Of a DNA stretch of 64,000 bases, positions 1 through 8,264 are shown one piece after another. Each line of letters starts with the position of its first letter. The first letter of the stretch is position 1. The DNA lies in NCBI RefSeq assembly GCF_038561935.1, contig NZ_CP102770.1, positions 7,688,001-7,752,000 of the forward strand. The letters run 5' to 3'. This stretch comes from Myxococcus stipitatus (GTDB taxonomy: Bacteria > Myxococcota > Myxococcia > Myxococcales > Myxococcaceae). Position numbers and translations under genes: made by a program. The notes beneath the pieces were generated by a model. That model searched no databases, was not told the DNA's origin, and saw nothing but the letters and a program-made list of their open reading frames with translations.

Positions 1-1131
1 GAGCGTGGTCTCCACCAGGGCCGCACGGCCCGCGGCGTGCCTCGCGCCCCGCTCCAGGCGGAGGAGGTTGCTGTCCTTGTCCGCCTCGGTGGGCGTCGCG
101 CCTCCGAACTTGTAGCCCCGCCGCGTGATGAAGCCCGGGTAGCGAGTGGACGAGAGGACCTCGTCGTAGTCGCGGTGCCGCTCCAGCGTCATCCCGTTGT
201 CCAGGGCGCGCTGGTAGTACCCCAGCGAGACGCGCCCCGCGCTCTCCTCCGCGGTGAGCTCGGGCGCGGTCAGGTGCACCATCAGCTGCGGCAGCGAAGC
301 CTGCGCTGGCGGGCGCTCATACATCTTCTCCTGCCGCCGAGAGCCGTGCGGCATCGACGTGTTGACTCGCAGCAGCTCGCGCTCCGCCCCCGCGCCACCG
401 TCGACCAGGACGGCATCCGCCTCCCGCCCCGTCATCATCATCCGCAGCTGCGCATCCACCGTGAGCTGCCGCGAGCGCAGGTACTGCACCTTCTTGAAGT
501 GGTCCCGCGAGCCCTCGATCATCCGCAGACAGCTGTTGCTGTTGTCCTTCTGGTGCCACTCCTCGTGGAACCAGATGGCACCCCGTCGGGCATGGTCGGA
601 CTGGTCCAGGCACGTCCTTCCCTCGGTGCAGTCCTTGTCCACGCGGCACACCGTGCGCCCCTTCACCCTCGAGCACATGCGCGGCTGCTTGAACTCGTCC
701 TTCGGGTCGAAGGAGCTCAGCCAGTAGATGTCGCGAATCCGCCGGGCGATGTCCTGCCCCTCGCACGCCGCCTTCAGCCCCGCGCGGCACCGTGGCCCCA
801 TCTGCCGGGCGATGTTCTCGTAGTTCCAGCCCGTGGCCCCCAGCATGTCCTCGTAGAAGGACAGGTAGCTCTGGTGCGCGTGGACGGAGAGGATGCTCAC
901 GTGGTGGGCGACCAGGGCGCGGTTGCTCCAGGCGTAGAAGTTGAACGCGCGAGCCTCCGCCACCGCGAGGCTGTAGGCCGTGGAGTCCGCGAGCGCCTGG
1001 AGTTGGAGCTTGCGCCGGGTCCTCGCGCCGATGGCGAAGGTGAGGAACGTCGTCATCACCACCACCAGCATCAACAGCACCACCAACACCAGGGACTGGC
1101 CCCGCGCGGCCCCTCGGACACGAGCGCTCAT
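1..1131 (-). CDS. TadG-like Tad/Flp pilus assembly protein (3' end outside window)
   Basis: The frame is open from the ATG at 1131 to base 1, so about 377 residues are visible and the C-terminus lies outside the window. The protein opens with a short basic stretch followed by one hydrophobic segment (about residues 14-36, rich in Leu/Val/Met), then a long extracytoplasmic region starting with the ALADSTAYS type of sequence common in TadE/TadG-like proteins. The ATG overlaps the stop of the TadE-like gene upstream by four bases (ATGA), which decides this start over an ATG six bases earlier. The family anchors in the inner membrane and assists assembly or secretion by Tad/Flp machinery; the precise partner cannot be told because no tadA-C or flp gene is in the window. 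Assignment to the TadE/G-like group is good, the functional detail is inferred. Confidence 0.75.
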   Translation of the reverse strand, partial: MSARVRGAARGQSLVLVVLLMLVVVMTTFLTFAIGARTRRKLQLQALADSTAYSLAVAEARAFNFYAWSNRALVAHHVSILSVHAHQSYLSFYEDMLGATGWNYENIARQMGPRCRAGLKAACEGQDIARRIRDIYWLSSFDPKDEFKQPRMCSRVKGRTVCRVDKDCTEGRTCLDQSDHARRGAIWFHEEWHQKDNSNSCLRMIEGSRDHFKKVQYLRSRQLTVDAQLRMMMTGREADAVLVDGGAGAERELLRVNTSMPHGSRRQEKMYERPPAQASLPQLMVHLTAPELTAEESAGRVSLGYYQRALDNGMTLERHRDYDEVLSSTRYPGFITRRGYKFGGATPTEADKDSNLLRLERGARHAAGRAALVETTL

Positions 1132-1865
1132 TCGCATACGCCCTCCAGCGGAGCACCCGGCAGCGGGTCGCTCATCATCCGCAGCGACCACGACGACACC
1201 AGCGGCACCGTGAAGTAACCCTGGTCGATGGCCTGGCTCGCGAGGACCCAGTCCGGACTCGTCTCGGACGCGCGCTTCACTTTCCCCGCCGTGCGCCGCA
1301 CCGGAACAATCGGGTCCGCGCCCAGCGCCCACGCTCGGCCCGTCTGCGAGGCCAGCCACACCCGGCTGACAATCCACCCCGCGAACGGGATGCGGAGCTC
1401 GTGGAAGTAGGCCAGTCGCACATGGGCCTTCAGCGTCCGCTCCTCGGGGCCGAGCTGCGCGTCGAACGGAACACCGGGCCGGAACCCACTCAGCCGGTAG
1501 TGGATTCGCACGAGGGGAATGGGACCCGCGCCCTGGAACGCGAACGCCAGGGGCCTGTTCTCTCGCAGCACCTGGCGCGCCACGCGGATGAACTTCTGGG
1601 GCGGTGTTCCCTCCGCGCCCGTCCTGCTCAGCGACGGTATCAGCGCCAGCACCGCCGCGCGCACCATGGGCGCGCAATCCAACCGGTACACACTGGCGGC
1701 TCGCGCGACCTTGAATGCGGCGTACTCATTCAACAGCCGCGCCTGGTGCGACAGCGCCAGCTGAAGTGCGCCGAGCAGCAGGAACACCGTCAGCGGCAAC
1801 ACGAGCGCGCTCTCCACCGCGGCCTGACCGCGCTGCCGCGGCTCACCCATCCTTCTTCGGCGCAT
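1128..1865 (-). CDS. TadE-like pilus assembly membrane protein
   Basis: This 245-residue protein has the TadE signature: RGQAAVESALVLPLTVFLLL near residues 12-31, a single membrane segment that begins with the conserved G-x-A-x-V-E element cleaved or retained in prepilin-like Tad proteins. The rest is a soluble extracytoplasmic domain without motifs I recognise. It is translationally coupled to the TadG-like gene downstream through a 4-base overlap, so the two are likely made as a pair. TadE/TadF/TadG pseudopilins act in Tad (tight adherence) secretion. The start at 1865 is the first ATG; a second ATG five codons in is possible but would put a purine-rich stretch directly against it. Confidence 0.8.
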   Translation of the reverse strand: MRRRRMGEPRQRGQAAVESALVLPLTVFLLLGALQLALSHQARLLNEYAAFKVARAASVYRLDCAPMVRAAVLALIPSLSRTGAEGTPPQKFIRVARQVLRENRPLAFAFQGAGPIPLVRIHYRLSGFRPGVPFDAQLGPEERTLKAHVRLAYFHELRIPFAGWIVSRVWLASQTGRAWALGADPIVPVRRTAGKVKRASETSPDWVLASQAIDQGYFTVPLVSSWSLRMMSDPLPGAPLEGVCE

Positions 1866-2064
1866 GCGGCAGCCCCCACGAACGCCAGGAGAATTCCTGG
1901 ATTATTCGGAGGGAACACGCACCCCCTCGGGTTTCTTGCCGGAGCGGAAGTCCGCGCCCCACTTCCCGAGGGTTTGCGGGTGAGTCCCTGAGCGTCTTTC
2001 CTCGCCGAAGCCCCTCGGCTAGGGTGCGCCGCCCTTCATCCCCAGGTTCAGAGGAGAACAGTAG

Positions 2065-2553
2065 ATGGCCAGGACCTCCCAGGAGCAGACCCAGGAGCGG
2101 CAGACGTTCCTGCTCAACCTCTTCCGCCAGCAGCCGGACATCAGCAGCAAGGATGCACTGGACGCCTTCAAGTCGAAGTTCGGGGCGACCATCAACATGA
2201 AGACCTTCAACCAGCTCCGCGCGGAGGCCGAGGAAGAGGCCGAGGCCGCCTCCGCCGCCCCTGTCGCCGAGGAGACCGAAGTGGAGACCGAGACCGCTGC
2301 GGAGCCTGTCGCCGAGACCACGGCCGCGCAGCTCCAGGCCGCCGCGAACACCGAGGCCGCCTCCGCCGCCGCTCCCGCCAAGAAGCCGAAGGCCAAGGGC
2401 AACGGCCCGAAGAACGTCTTCGTGGACGCGCCCAAGGAGCACCTGACGTTCCTCGAGGGCATCGTGCAGCAGCTCCAGGAGGCCGGTGCCGCCAACGTCC
2501 GCATCGACCACGCCACGGACCGCTGGATGGTCCTCGTGGTGGACAGCAAGTAG
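2065..2553 (+). CDS. Small charged protein with Ala/Glu-rich linker, function unknown
   Basis: The 162-residue product has three parts: an N-terminal helical block (about 1-55) with the look of a small DNA- or protein-binding fold, a low-complexity Ala/Glu/Pro/Thr linker (about 56-115) ending in a Lys-rich patch (AKKPKAKG), and a C-terminal block (about 118-162). I do not recognise a named family. The start is well supported by AGAGGAG eight bases before the ATG. It stands alone, with a strong hairpin right after its stop. No signal peptide or membrane segment is visible, so it is probably cytoplasmic. Function is not assigned. Confidence 0.75.
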   Translation: MARTSQEQTQERQTFLLNLFRQQPDISSKDALDAFKSKFGATINMKTFNQLRAEAEEEAEAASAAPVAEETEVETETAAEPVAETTAAQLQAAANTEAASAAAPAKKPKAKGNGPKNVFVDAPKEHLTFLEGIVQQLQEAGAANVRIDHATDRWMVLVVDSK

Positions 2554-2561
2554 TCGTCCCT

Positions 2562-2593
2562 CGCCGGGCTCCACCTCCTCGTGGGGCCCGGCG
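2562..2593. terminator. Bidirectional terminator-like hairpin between convergent genes
   Basis: A 13-bp stem (one T-G wobble) with a 6-base loop sits between the stop at 2553 on the plus strand and the stop at 2609 on the minus strand. There is no clear T-run on either side, so it may act as a weak or rho-assisted terminator or as an RNA 3' end protector. Confidence 0.55.
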
Positions 2594-2608
2594 CGCGCGG
2601 CGTCCTGC

Positions 2609-3529
2609 TCAGCCGCGCAGCAGCGCCAGCGCTCGCTGGAAGTCCTCCGGCAGCTCCGCCCTCACCTGGACCTGCCGCTGTGTCAGGGGGCTGGGAATCT
2701 CCAACGCGAACGCATGCAGCGCCTGCCGTCCCAGCGCCTTCGCCGCGGGATGCTCGCGAGCCGCGTCCGTCCCGTACAGCGAGTCCGCCAGCACCGGGAA
2801 GCCCGCCTCGGAGAGCTGCACGCGAATCTGATGCGTGCGCCCCGTGTCCAGGTCCACCTCCAGCAGCGCGGCGCCGTGGAGCCGCTCCCGCACCTGGAAG
2901 GACAGCGCGGCCCGCCGCGCGGAAGGGATGCGCGTGGTGAAGCGGCGAGGGTTGTCCGGGTCTCTCGCATACGGCCCCTCCAGCCGCCCCGACTCCGGAG
3001 GATTCCCCAGCACCAGCGTCCAGTAGCGCTTGTCCACGCGCTTCTCTTGAAACGCTCGCAGCAGCGCCGCCGCCGCGTCATCCGTGCGCGCGAAAGCCAG
3101 ACAGCCGCTCGTCTCCCGGTCCAGCCGGTGCACCACGCCCGGCATCGCCTGCCCCTCCACGTCGAACGGAGGCCGCTGCACCGCGAGCAGGTCCGCCACA
3201 GAGGCGTCTCGGCCCTCGCGCTCCACGACGAGGCCGGGCGGCTTGTCCACGATGACCAGCGCCGCGTCGTCATGGAGCACCGTCAAGAGAGGCCCCTCCA
3301 CGGACGACGGGGGGAGCGTCGCCTTGGGCCGGGGCAGCTCGATTTCGAGCGACTCCCCGCCCCACAGCTTGCGCGTGGGCTGACACTTCTTGCCCCGGAT
3401 GCGCACACCCCCCGACTCGATGAGCGCCCGGGCGCGCTCCAGCGAGAAGCCTGGGACATGCTTCGCGATGAACCGATCCAGCCGCTCACCTGCGACTTCT
3501 CGGGGCACGGGGACAATCCGCTGCGTCAT
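2609..3529 (-). CDS. RluA-family 23S rRNA/tRNA pseudouridine synthase
   Basis: A 306-residue enzyme with an N-terminal S4 RNA-binding domain (about 12-75, including the RLDRFIAKH start) and an RluA-type catalytic domain. The catalytic aspartate is D137 in HRLDRETSG, and the later RTHQIRVQL motif is also present. Members isomerise specific uridines to pseudouridine in rRNA or tRNA. The S4 domain and overall length resemble RluC/RluD; which uridine is modified cannot be read from sequence, so I leave out a symbol. It faces the small charged gene convergently, with a hairpin between them. Confidence 0.9.
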   Translation of the reverse strand: MTQRIVPVPREVAGERLDRFIAKHVPGFSLERARALIESGGVRIRGKKCQPTRKLWGGESLEIELPRPKATLPPSSVEGPLLTVLHDDAALVIVDKPPGLVVEREGRDASVADLLAVQRPPFDVEGQAMPGVVHRLDRETSGCLAFARTDDAAAALLRAFQEKRVDKRYWTLVLGNPPESGRLEGPYARDPDNPRRFTTRIPSARRAALSFQVRERLHGAALLEVDLDTGRTHQIRVQLSEAGFPVLADSLYGTDAAREHPAAKALGRQALHAFALEIPSPLTQRQVQVRAELPEDFQRALALLRG

Positions 3530-3684
3530 GGACCTGTCCGTCCCTCATGTGGCGCACGGAGTCAACGCCGACGTGCTGGCCCCCTTCTCCGCTCGACGAC
3601 ACCCACTGACACATCGGCTTCGTGGCTCATGATGTAACAGGCTGGGTCTCAGCTGACCGGCGCGCAATGTCAGATGCCAGAGCA

Positions 3685-3711
3685 TTGACTTTCCAACACT
3701 GGGCGTATGAC
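3685..3711 (+). promoter_or_regulatory. Candidate sigma-70-like promoter for the Hint lipoprotein gene
   Basis: TTGACT at 3685-3690 and TATGAC at 3706-3711 lie 15 bases apart, about 47 bases before the ATG at 3758. The boxes are good but the spacing is short, so this is a suggestion only. Confidence 0.3.
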
Positions 3712-3757
3712 AGTGCTTTCTCCGGGCTCGCAACGGGTCCGTCCAGAGGGGGAGTTC

Positions 3758-5650
3758 ATGAACGTGTTTCAGGGCCGTCGCATGGCTCATCTGGCCATGC
3801 TCGCCGGATGCTTGTCTTTGTTGCCGGGCTGTCCGTGGATTGTCAAACCGCAAACCCAGCCGAAGACGCTCGAAGAGAAGCGCGCGTCCGTGGTCGCCGC
3901 GTTCGAGCAGCGCAAGAACCACGAAGACTTTGTGCGCCTGGACCTGGCGAACAACGACCACTACGAATACGCCCTGCACCGGCTCCAGCAGGCGGCGGCC
4001 GCCGAGGCGGCGTCCACCGACACGACCTCGCTCCAGCAAGGCCCTCCGGTTCGCCGGGACTTCGCCCGGGCGCTGAAGACGCTGGAGAGCGCCCGCGCGA
4101 AGGCGGTGCGAGGAGGCCCCCAGCCCAAGCCCACGGACTGGAATTGCGACCACTTCCTCCACGTGCAGGACTCGCGCACGGTGAAGGGCACCCCAAGTGA
4201 CTCGGTCGACAAGGCGCAGGACAACCGGCCCGCGCTCATCGTCAACCCCTACGCCACCTGCGCGGGCGGCGCCCACCACGTCTTCACGGATGTCGTGGCC
4301 TACGACAGCGACCTGTCCGGCAAGAAGCAGACGGTGCTGGCCACGAGCGCGAACGAGGAGAGCGACGACGGCAAGACGTTCGACGACACCCGGCTGGTGG
4401 TGCGCGCGCCCATGGAGGCCAACCGCAAGGTCGTCATCGAGTCGCTGATGGTGGCGCGCAACGACAAGACGGACGAGGAGCATGTCTCCTTCTCCAGCCT
4501 GGACACGACGCTGGCGCCAGAGGCCGCCACCTTCACGCTGGACCACCCGCGCTTCGCGACCCCGGGGCCGCGGACCGACATCAACCTCACCACCTGCCAG
4601 CTTCGCGGCGGCGCGGACTGCGACTACGCCATGGTGCTGAACGCCTCCGGCACGCTGGCCCCCTACCCCCAGACGCCCTCGGGCCTGGCGCTCAAGAAGA
4701 CCAGCAACCCGTGGACGGGAGACCCCACCGCCTACTTCGCCTTCAAGCCGGGCACGGCGTTCGACACCAATCAAATCTACGTGCCCACGCAGGGCACCTT
4801 CGACGCGGGCGCCATGTCCGCGCCGTGCACCATCCAGGCGATGAAGAAGGACCCCATGACGACCCGGCTCCGCCTCATCAAGACGGACACGGGCGGCACG
4901 TGCACGACGACGGCGGACCTGTCCGATGCCTTCCCCGTCGGGGGCAAGACGACGACCATCCAGCAGCTGGTCAACGTCTCCATGAACACCACCGCGTCGG
5001 GTGGCGCGGGCTGCACGATGGAGAAGATCGTCAACGAGACGGTGGTGCTCTCCATGACGCTCTACGCGATGGCCAACTGCGGCGGCACCACGGCGGTTCC
5101 GCGCGCCCTCACCTTCACCAGCGCCGCGCTGCCCACCAACCCCTTCAAGCTCAACGTCCTCAACAGCTGCATGGCGGAGGGCACCCGCATCACGATGGCC
5201 GACGGCACCCTGGCCCCCATCGAGACCCTGCGCGTGGGCGACAAGGTCCGGGCGAACGCCAAGGGCCGCGTGCTCACCGTCCAGGACTTCATCTTCGGCC
5301 GCGAGCCCAAGCCGCTGGTGCGCCTGCGCGACGACCAGGGCCACGACGTGCGCCTGACGGAGCAGCACCCGGTGCTCCTGTCCTCGGGCCTGGTCATCAC
5401 GGCCGACAAGGTGCAGGTGAAGGACACGGTGCTCACCCAGAAGGGCACCGCCACCATCACCGCCACCGAGCGCGTCCCGTATGACGGCAAGGTCTACAAC
5501 CTCAAGCTGGGCACGCCCGAGGAGCTGGCGTCGCTGAGCCCCAACGAGCGCACGATGTTCGCCGAGGGGATGCTCGTCGGCGACGACACCATGCAGCGGG
5601 AGCTGACCTCGCCGCGCCGCGCGGCCGTGGACACCTCGGTCCGCCCGTAG
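3758..5650 (+). CDS. Lipoprotein with C-terminal Hint (intein/hedgehog-like) domain
   Basis: From the ATG at 3758, which has a GGGGGAG ribosome site six bases upstream, the product is 630 residues. The N-terminus is a lipoprotein signal: a basic start, a hydrophobic run, and two possible lipobox cysteines (LAGC at 18 and LPGC at 25). Residues about 40-465 are an unfamiliar Thr/Asp-rich extracytoplasmic region. A Hint domain begins at C471 (NSC followed by MAEGTRI), continues through ETLRVGDKV, and has the block-B-like TEQHP histidine at H537. The usual C-terminal block ends in His-Asn then Cys/Ser/Thr in inteins; here the equivalent region reads FAEGMLVGDD, with no HN pair, so full protein splicing is unlikely. 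N-terminal cleavage or thioester chemistry remains possible. Host-protein function is unknown. Confidence 0.75.
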   Translation: MNVFQGRRMAHLAMLAGCLSLLPGCPWIVKPQTQPKTLEEKRASVVAAFEQRKNHEDFVRLDLANNDHYEYALHRLQQAAAAEAASTDTTSLQQGPPVRRDFARALKTLESARAKAVRGGPQPKPTDWNCDHFLHVQDSRTVKGTPSDSVDKAQDNRPALIVNPYATCAGGAHHVFTDVVAYDSDLSGKKQTVLATSANEESDDGKTFDDTRLVVRAPMEANRKVVIESLMVARNDKTDEEHVSFSSLDTTLAPEAATFTLDHPRFATPGPRTDINLTTCQLRGGADCDYAMVLNASGTLAPYPQTPSGLALKKTSNPWTGDPTAYFAFKPGTAFDTNQIYVPTQGTFDAGAMSAPCTIQAMKKDPMTTRLRLIKTDTGGTCTTTADLSDAFPVGGKTTTIQQLVNVSMNTTASGGAGCTMEKIVNETVVLSMTLYAMANCGGTTAVPRALTFTSAALPTNPFKLNVLNSCMAEGTRITMADGTLAPIETLRVGDKVRANAKGRVLTVQDFIFGREPKPLVRLRDDQGHDVRLTEQHPVLLSSGLVITADKVQVKDTVLTQKGTATITATERVPYDGKVYNLKLGTPEELASLSPNERTMFAEGMLVGDDTMQRELTSPRRAAVDTSVRP

Positions 5651-5663
5651 CGAGAAACCTCCC

Positions 5664-5695
5664 GTGTCCGCTGGCGGCGACAGGCCAGCGGGCAC
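5664..5695. terminator. Hairpin between convergent genes
   Basis: A 12-bp stem with one T-G wobble and an 8-base loop lies between the Hint lipoprotein stop (5650) and the TetR stop (5701). No T-run follows on either strand; it may serve both genes. Confidence 0.5.
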
Positions 5696-5700
5696 TCGAG

Positions 5701-6225
5701 TCAGAAGCGCGCGACCACCCTCAAGGCGTAGCGGACGAAGTGCGCATCCAGGGGCTCGTTGAGCATGAGCCGCTGCCAGACGAGCCCGGAGAGCACGTTG
5801 ACCAGCACCTCGCGGTCGGCGGGTCGGCGGTCGGTGAGGCAGGCTCGCAGCTCATCCCCGCGCGGCCGCACCAGCTGGGTGATGAGCCGCTGGTGCAGGT
5901 CCTCGTCGAACTGGGCCTCCGCCATCAGCGCCCGCAACACGGGCGCGGCCTCCGAGGCGCCCCGGCAGAACTCCACCAGCGTCGAGGACAGCGAGGGCTT
6001 GCGGCGGCTCGAGCGAGGCGCCTGTCGCACCCACTCCGCGAAGGCATCCAGCACCAGCGCCCCCTTGCCCGGCCACCAGCGGTAGATGGTCTGCTTCCCC
6101 GCCCCCGCTCGCTTCGCCACGTCGGCGGTCGTCACCCCCGCATAGCCCTTCTCGAGTACCAATTCCTGAGCGGCCGTGAGAATCGCCTGGCGCACCCTCT
6201 CATCTCTCGGTCGGCCCGCACGCAT
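5701..6225 (-). CDS. TetR-family transcriptional regulator
   Basis: A 174-residue TetR protein: an N-terminal helix-turn-helix (about 8-55, with TTADVAKRAGAGKQTIYRWW) and an all-helical C-terminal ligand domain of the kind seen in TetR_C proteins. I start it at the ATG at 6225, preceded by AAAGGCAAGG; a TTG 36 bases upstream would add a short basic tail and run into the dyad region. It is divergent from agpS, with 143 bases between the starts containing several palindromes, so it probably controls itself and perhaps the ether-lipid operon. The ligand is unknown; an acyl-CoA or lipid would fit the context but is inference. Confidence 0.85.
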   Translation of the reverse strand: MRAGRPRDERVRQAILTAAQELVLEKGYAGVTTADVAKRAGAGKQTIYRWWPGKGALVLDAFAEWVRQAPRSSRRKPSLSSTLVEFCRGASEAAPVLRALMAEAQFDEDLHQRLITQLVRPRGDELRACLTDRRPADREVLVNVLSGLVWQRLMLNEPLDAHFVRYALRVVARF

Positions 6226-6238
6226 GACCTTGCCTTTA

Positions 6239-6302
6239 CGAGACCTGCCGTCTCGGAACAAACCCTATTTCGAGACCGAGCGTTCCGGAATTGCGTAACG
6301 CA
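6239..6302. promoter_or_regulatory. Cluster of dyads in TetR-agpS divergent region
   Basis: CGAGAC-N5-GTCTCG spans 6239-6255; CGGAAC at 6254-6259 pairs with GTTCCG at 6282-6287; TGCGT-A-ACGCA spans 6292-6302. Such symmetric sites fit binding of a dimeric TetR protein. A TTGACG at 6329-6334 could be a -35 box for agpS. Confidence 0.45.
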
Positions 6303-6368
6303 GTGCGCACCTGCGTAAGCGTCGCGCGTTGACGTGTAAATCAGCCGCGTGTACCACTCGCCACCACC

Positions 6369-8264
6369 ATGGCAGATAAATCGGGTACTTCGCGCCGTCT
6401 GGACAAGGTGGTGCTGAACGCAACCGGTGGGCAGAACGGCGGCCCGTCGGCCTCGGCGTCCTCCGGAGACACGCGCTTCACTCCCCCCGTCGCACCGGAG
6501 TCCACCGAGGTGGAGTCCCTGGAAGGTTGGGGCTTCGCGGACACGCGCTTCGTGGTGCAACCCGATGGCAGCACGGTGCTGACGGGGACCCGCTACAACA
6601 TCAGCAACGTCGCGCTGCCGGACCTGATGCCCTGGTTCGCCGCGAAGCTCGCCTCCCCGCTGAGCTACGAGAACCGCAACGAGCCGCACTACCCGCCCCA
6701 GATTCCCGAGGCGCGGAAGGACGAGAAGCTGGTCGCGGCGCTGCGCGAGTTCCTCAAGGAGGACCAGCTCACGGACGACCCCAAGCAGCGCCTGCGCCGG
6801 GGCCACGGCCACACGGGTGGGGAGATCTGGGCCATCCGCTACACGAAGCTGGACCGGGTGCCGGACCTCGTCGTGTTCCCCCGGAGTCACGAGGAGGTGG
6901 TGCGGCTGGTGGAGGTCGCCATGAAGCACGGCGCCTGCGTCATCCCCTTCGGCGGCGGCACCAACGTGACGGAGGCCCTGCGCATCCCGCTCGCGGAGAA
7001 GCGCGTGGTCATCGCCGTGGACATGCGGCAGATGAACCGCATCCTGTGGCTGGACCCCGTCAACCGCATGGCCTGCATCGAGGCGGGCGCCACCGGGCGC
7101 CACCTGATGAGCGAGCTGGCGAAGTTCGGCCTCACCATGGGCCATGAGCCGGACAGCCTCGAGTTCTCCACGCTCGGCGGGTGGATTGCCACCAACGCCA
7201 GCGGCATGAAGAAGAACCGCTACGGCAACATCGAGGACCTGGTGCTCGACATGCAGGTCGTCACCGCGCAGGGCATCGTCGAGCGCCCGCGGCAGGCGCC
7301 TCGCGAGAGCGTGGGCGTCAACCCGCGCCAGTACATGTTCGGCAGCGAGGGCAACTTCGGCATCATCACCACCGCCGTGGTGAAGCTGTTCCCCGTGCCG
7401 GAGGTCCAGCGCTACGGCTCGGTCCTCTTCCCCGACCTCAAGGCGGGCCTCGCGTTCCTCTACGAGCTGCAGAAGTCGGGCGCGGTGCCGGCCAGCGTCC
7501 GGGTGATGGACAACACCCAGTTCCACTTCGGCCAGGCGCTCAAGCCGGCGAAGCACGGGCTCGCGGCGAAGCTGAAGAGCGAAGTCGAGAAGGTCGTGGT
7601 GACGAAGCTCAAGGGCTACGACCCGTACAAGCTCGCCGTCGCCACCGTCGTCTTCGAGGGCTCGCGCGAAGAGGTCGCGTTCCAGGAGAAGACCCTCTAC
7701 CGCATCGCCGCGGAGCACGGCGGCATGAAGGGCGGCGGGGCCAACGGCGAGCGCGGCTACCAGCTCACGTTCGGCATCGCCTACATCCGCGACCTCACGT
7801 TCGAGCACTGGGCCATCGCGGAGAGCTTCGAGACGAGCGTGCCGTGGAGCCTCGCCATGGACCTCTATGAGCGCGTGCAGCGCCGCGTGGAGAAGGAGCA
7901 CGCGGCCATGAAGCTGCCGGGCAAGGTGTTCTTCACCGGCCGCCTCACGCAGGTCTACCAGACGGGCGTGGTCATCTACTTCTACCTGGGCTTCTACGCG
8001 AAGGGCGTGAAGGACCCGGTGGGGGCGTACGCGGCGCTGGAGCACGCGGCGCGCGAGGAGATTCTCGCCGCGGGCGGCTCGCTCTCGCACCACCACGGCA
8101 TCGGCAAGATTCGCCGCGACTTCCTCCCGGAGGTCTATTCGGAGGGCGCGCTGGCGCTCAACCGCAAGGTGAAGGCGGCCATCGACCCGGACAACGTCTT
8201 CGGCGCGTCGAACAGCGGCATCAATGGCCCCGTCGCGCTCACCCCGGACGAGGAGGCGCACTGA
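6369..8264 (+). CDS. agpS: Alkylglycerone-phosphate synthase (ether-bond-forming flavoenzyme)
   Basis: A 631-residue FAD enzyme of the vanillyl-alcohol-oxidase fold: FAD-binding PCMH domain (about 160-345, with IPFGGGTNVTEA) and a C-terminal cap (about 345-620). Three features match eukaryotic AGPS: the YFYLGF segment that carries the catalytic tyrosine region, the triple histidine in SHHHGIGKIR, and the C-terminal AIDPDNVFG. The reaction swaps the acyl chain of acyl-dihydroxyacetone phosphate for a fatty alcohol, making the ether bond. The next gene supplies both the alcohol and the acyl-DHAP in one protein and starts one base inside this stop (TGATG), so the pathway is translationally coupled. 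There is no clear Shine-Dalgarno before the ATG, so the message may be leaderless. An AgpS homologue has been linked to ether lipids in Myxococcus xanthus. Confidence 0.88.
   Translation: MADKSGTSRRLDKVVLNATGGQNGGPSASASSGDTRFTPPVAPESTEVESLEGWGFADTRFVVQPDGSTVLTGTRYNISNVALPDLMPWFAAKLASPLSYENRNEPHYPPQIPEARKDEKLVAALREFLKEDQLTDDPKQRLRRGHGHTGGEIWAIRYTKLDRVPDLVVFPRSHEEVVRLVEVAMKHGACVIPFGGGTNVTEALRIPLAEKRVVIAVDMRQMNRILWLDPVNRMACIEAGATGRHLMSELAKFGLTMGHEPDSLEFSTLGGWIATNASGMKKNRYGNIEDLVLDMQVVTAQGIVERPRQAPRESVGVNPRQYMFGSEGNFGIITTAVVKLFPVPEVQRYGSVLFPDLKAGLAFLYELQKSGAVPASVRVMDNTQFHFGQALKPAKHGLAAKLKSEVEKVVVTKLKGYDPYKLAVATVVFEGSREEVAFQEKTLYRIAAEHGGMKGGGANGERGYQLTFGIAYIRDLTFEHWAIAESFETSVPWSLAMDLYERVQRRVEKEHAAMKLPGKVFFTGRLTQVYQTGVVIYFYLGFYAKGVKDPVGAYAALEHAAREEILAAGGSLSHHHGIGKIRRDFLPEVYSEGALALNRKVKAAIDPDNVFGASNSGINGPVALTPDEEAH

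Noticed and set aside
3545..5695. A 716-residue minus-strand frame opposite the Hint lipoprotein
   Set aside because: Low-complexity Arg/Gly/His composition, no start site, and the plus strand carries a lipobox and a Hint domain.
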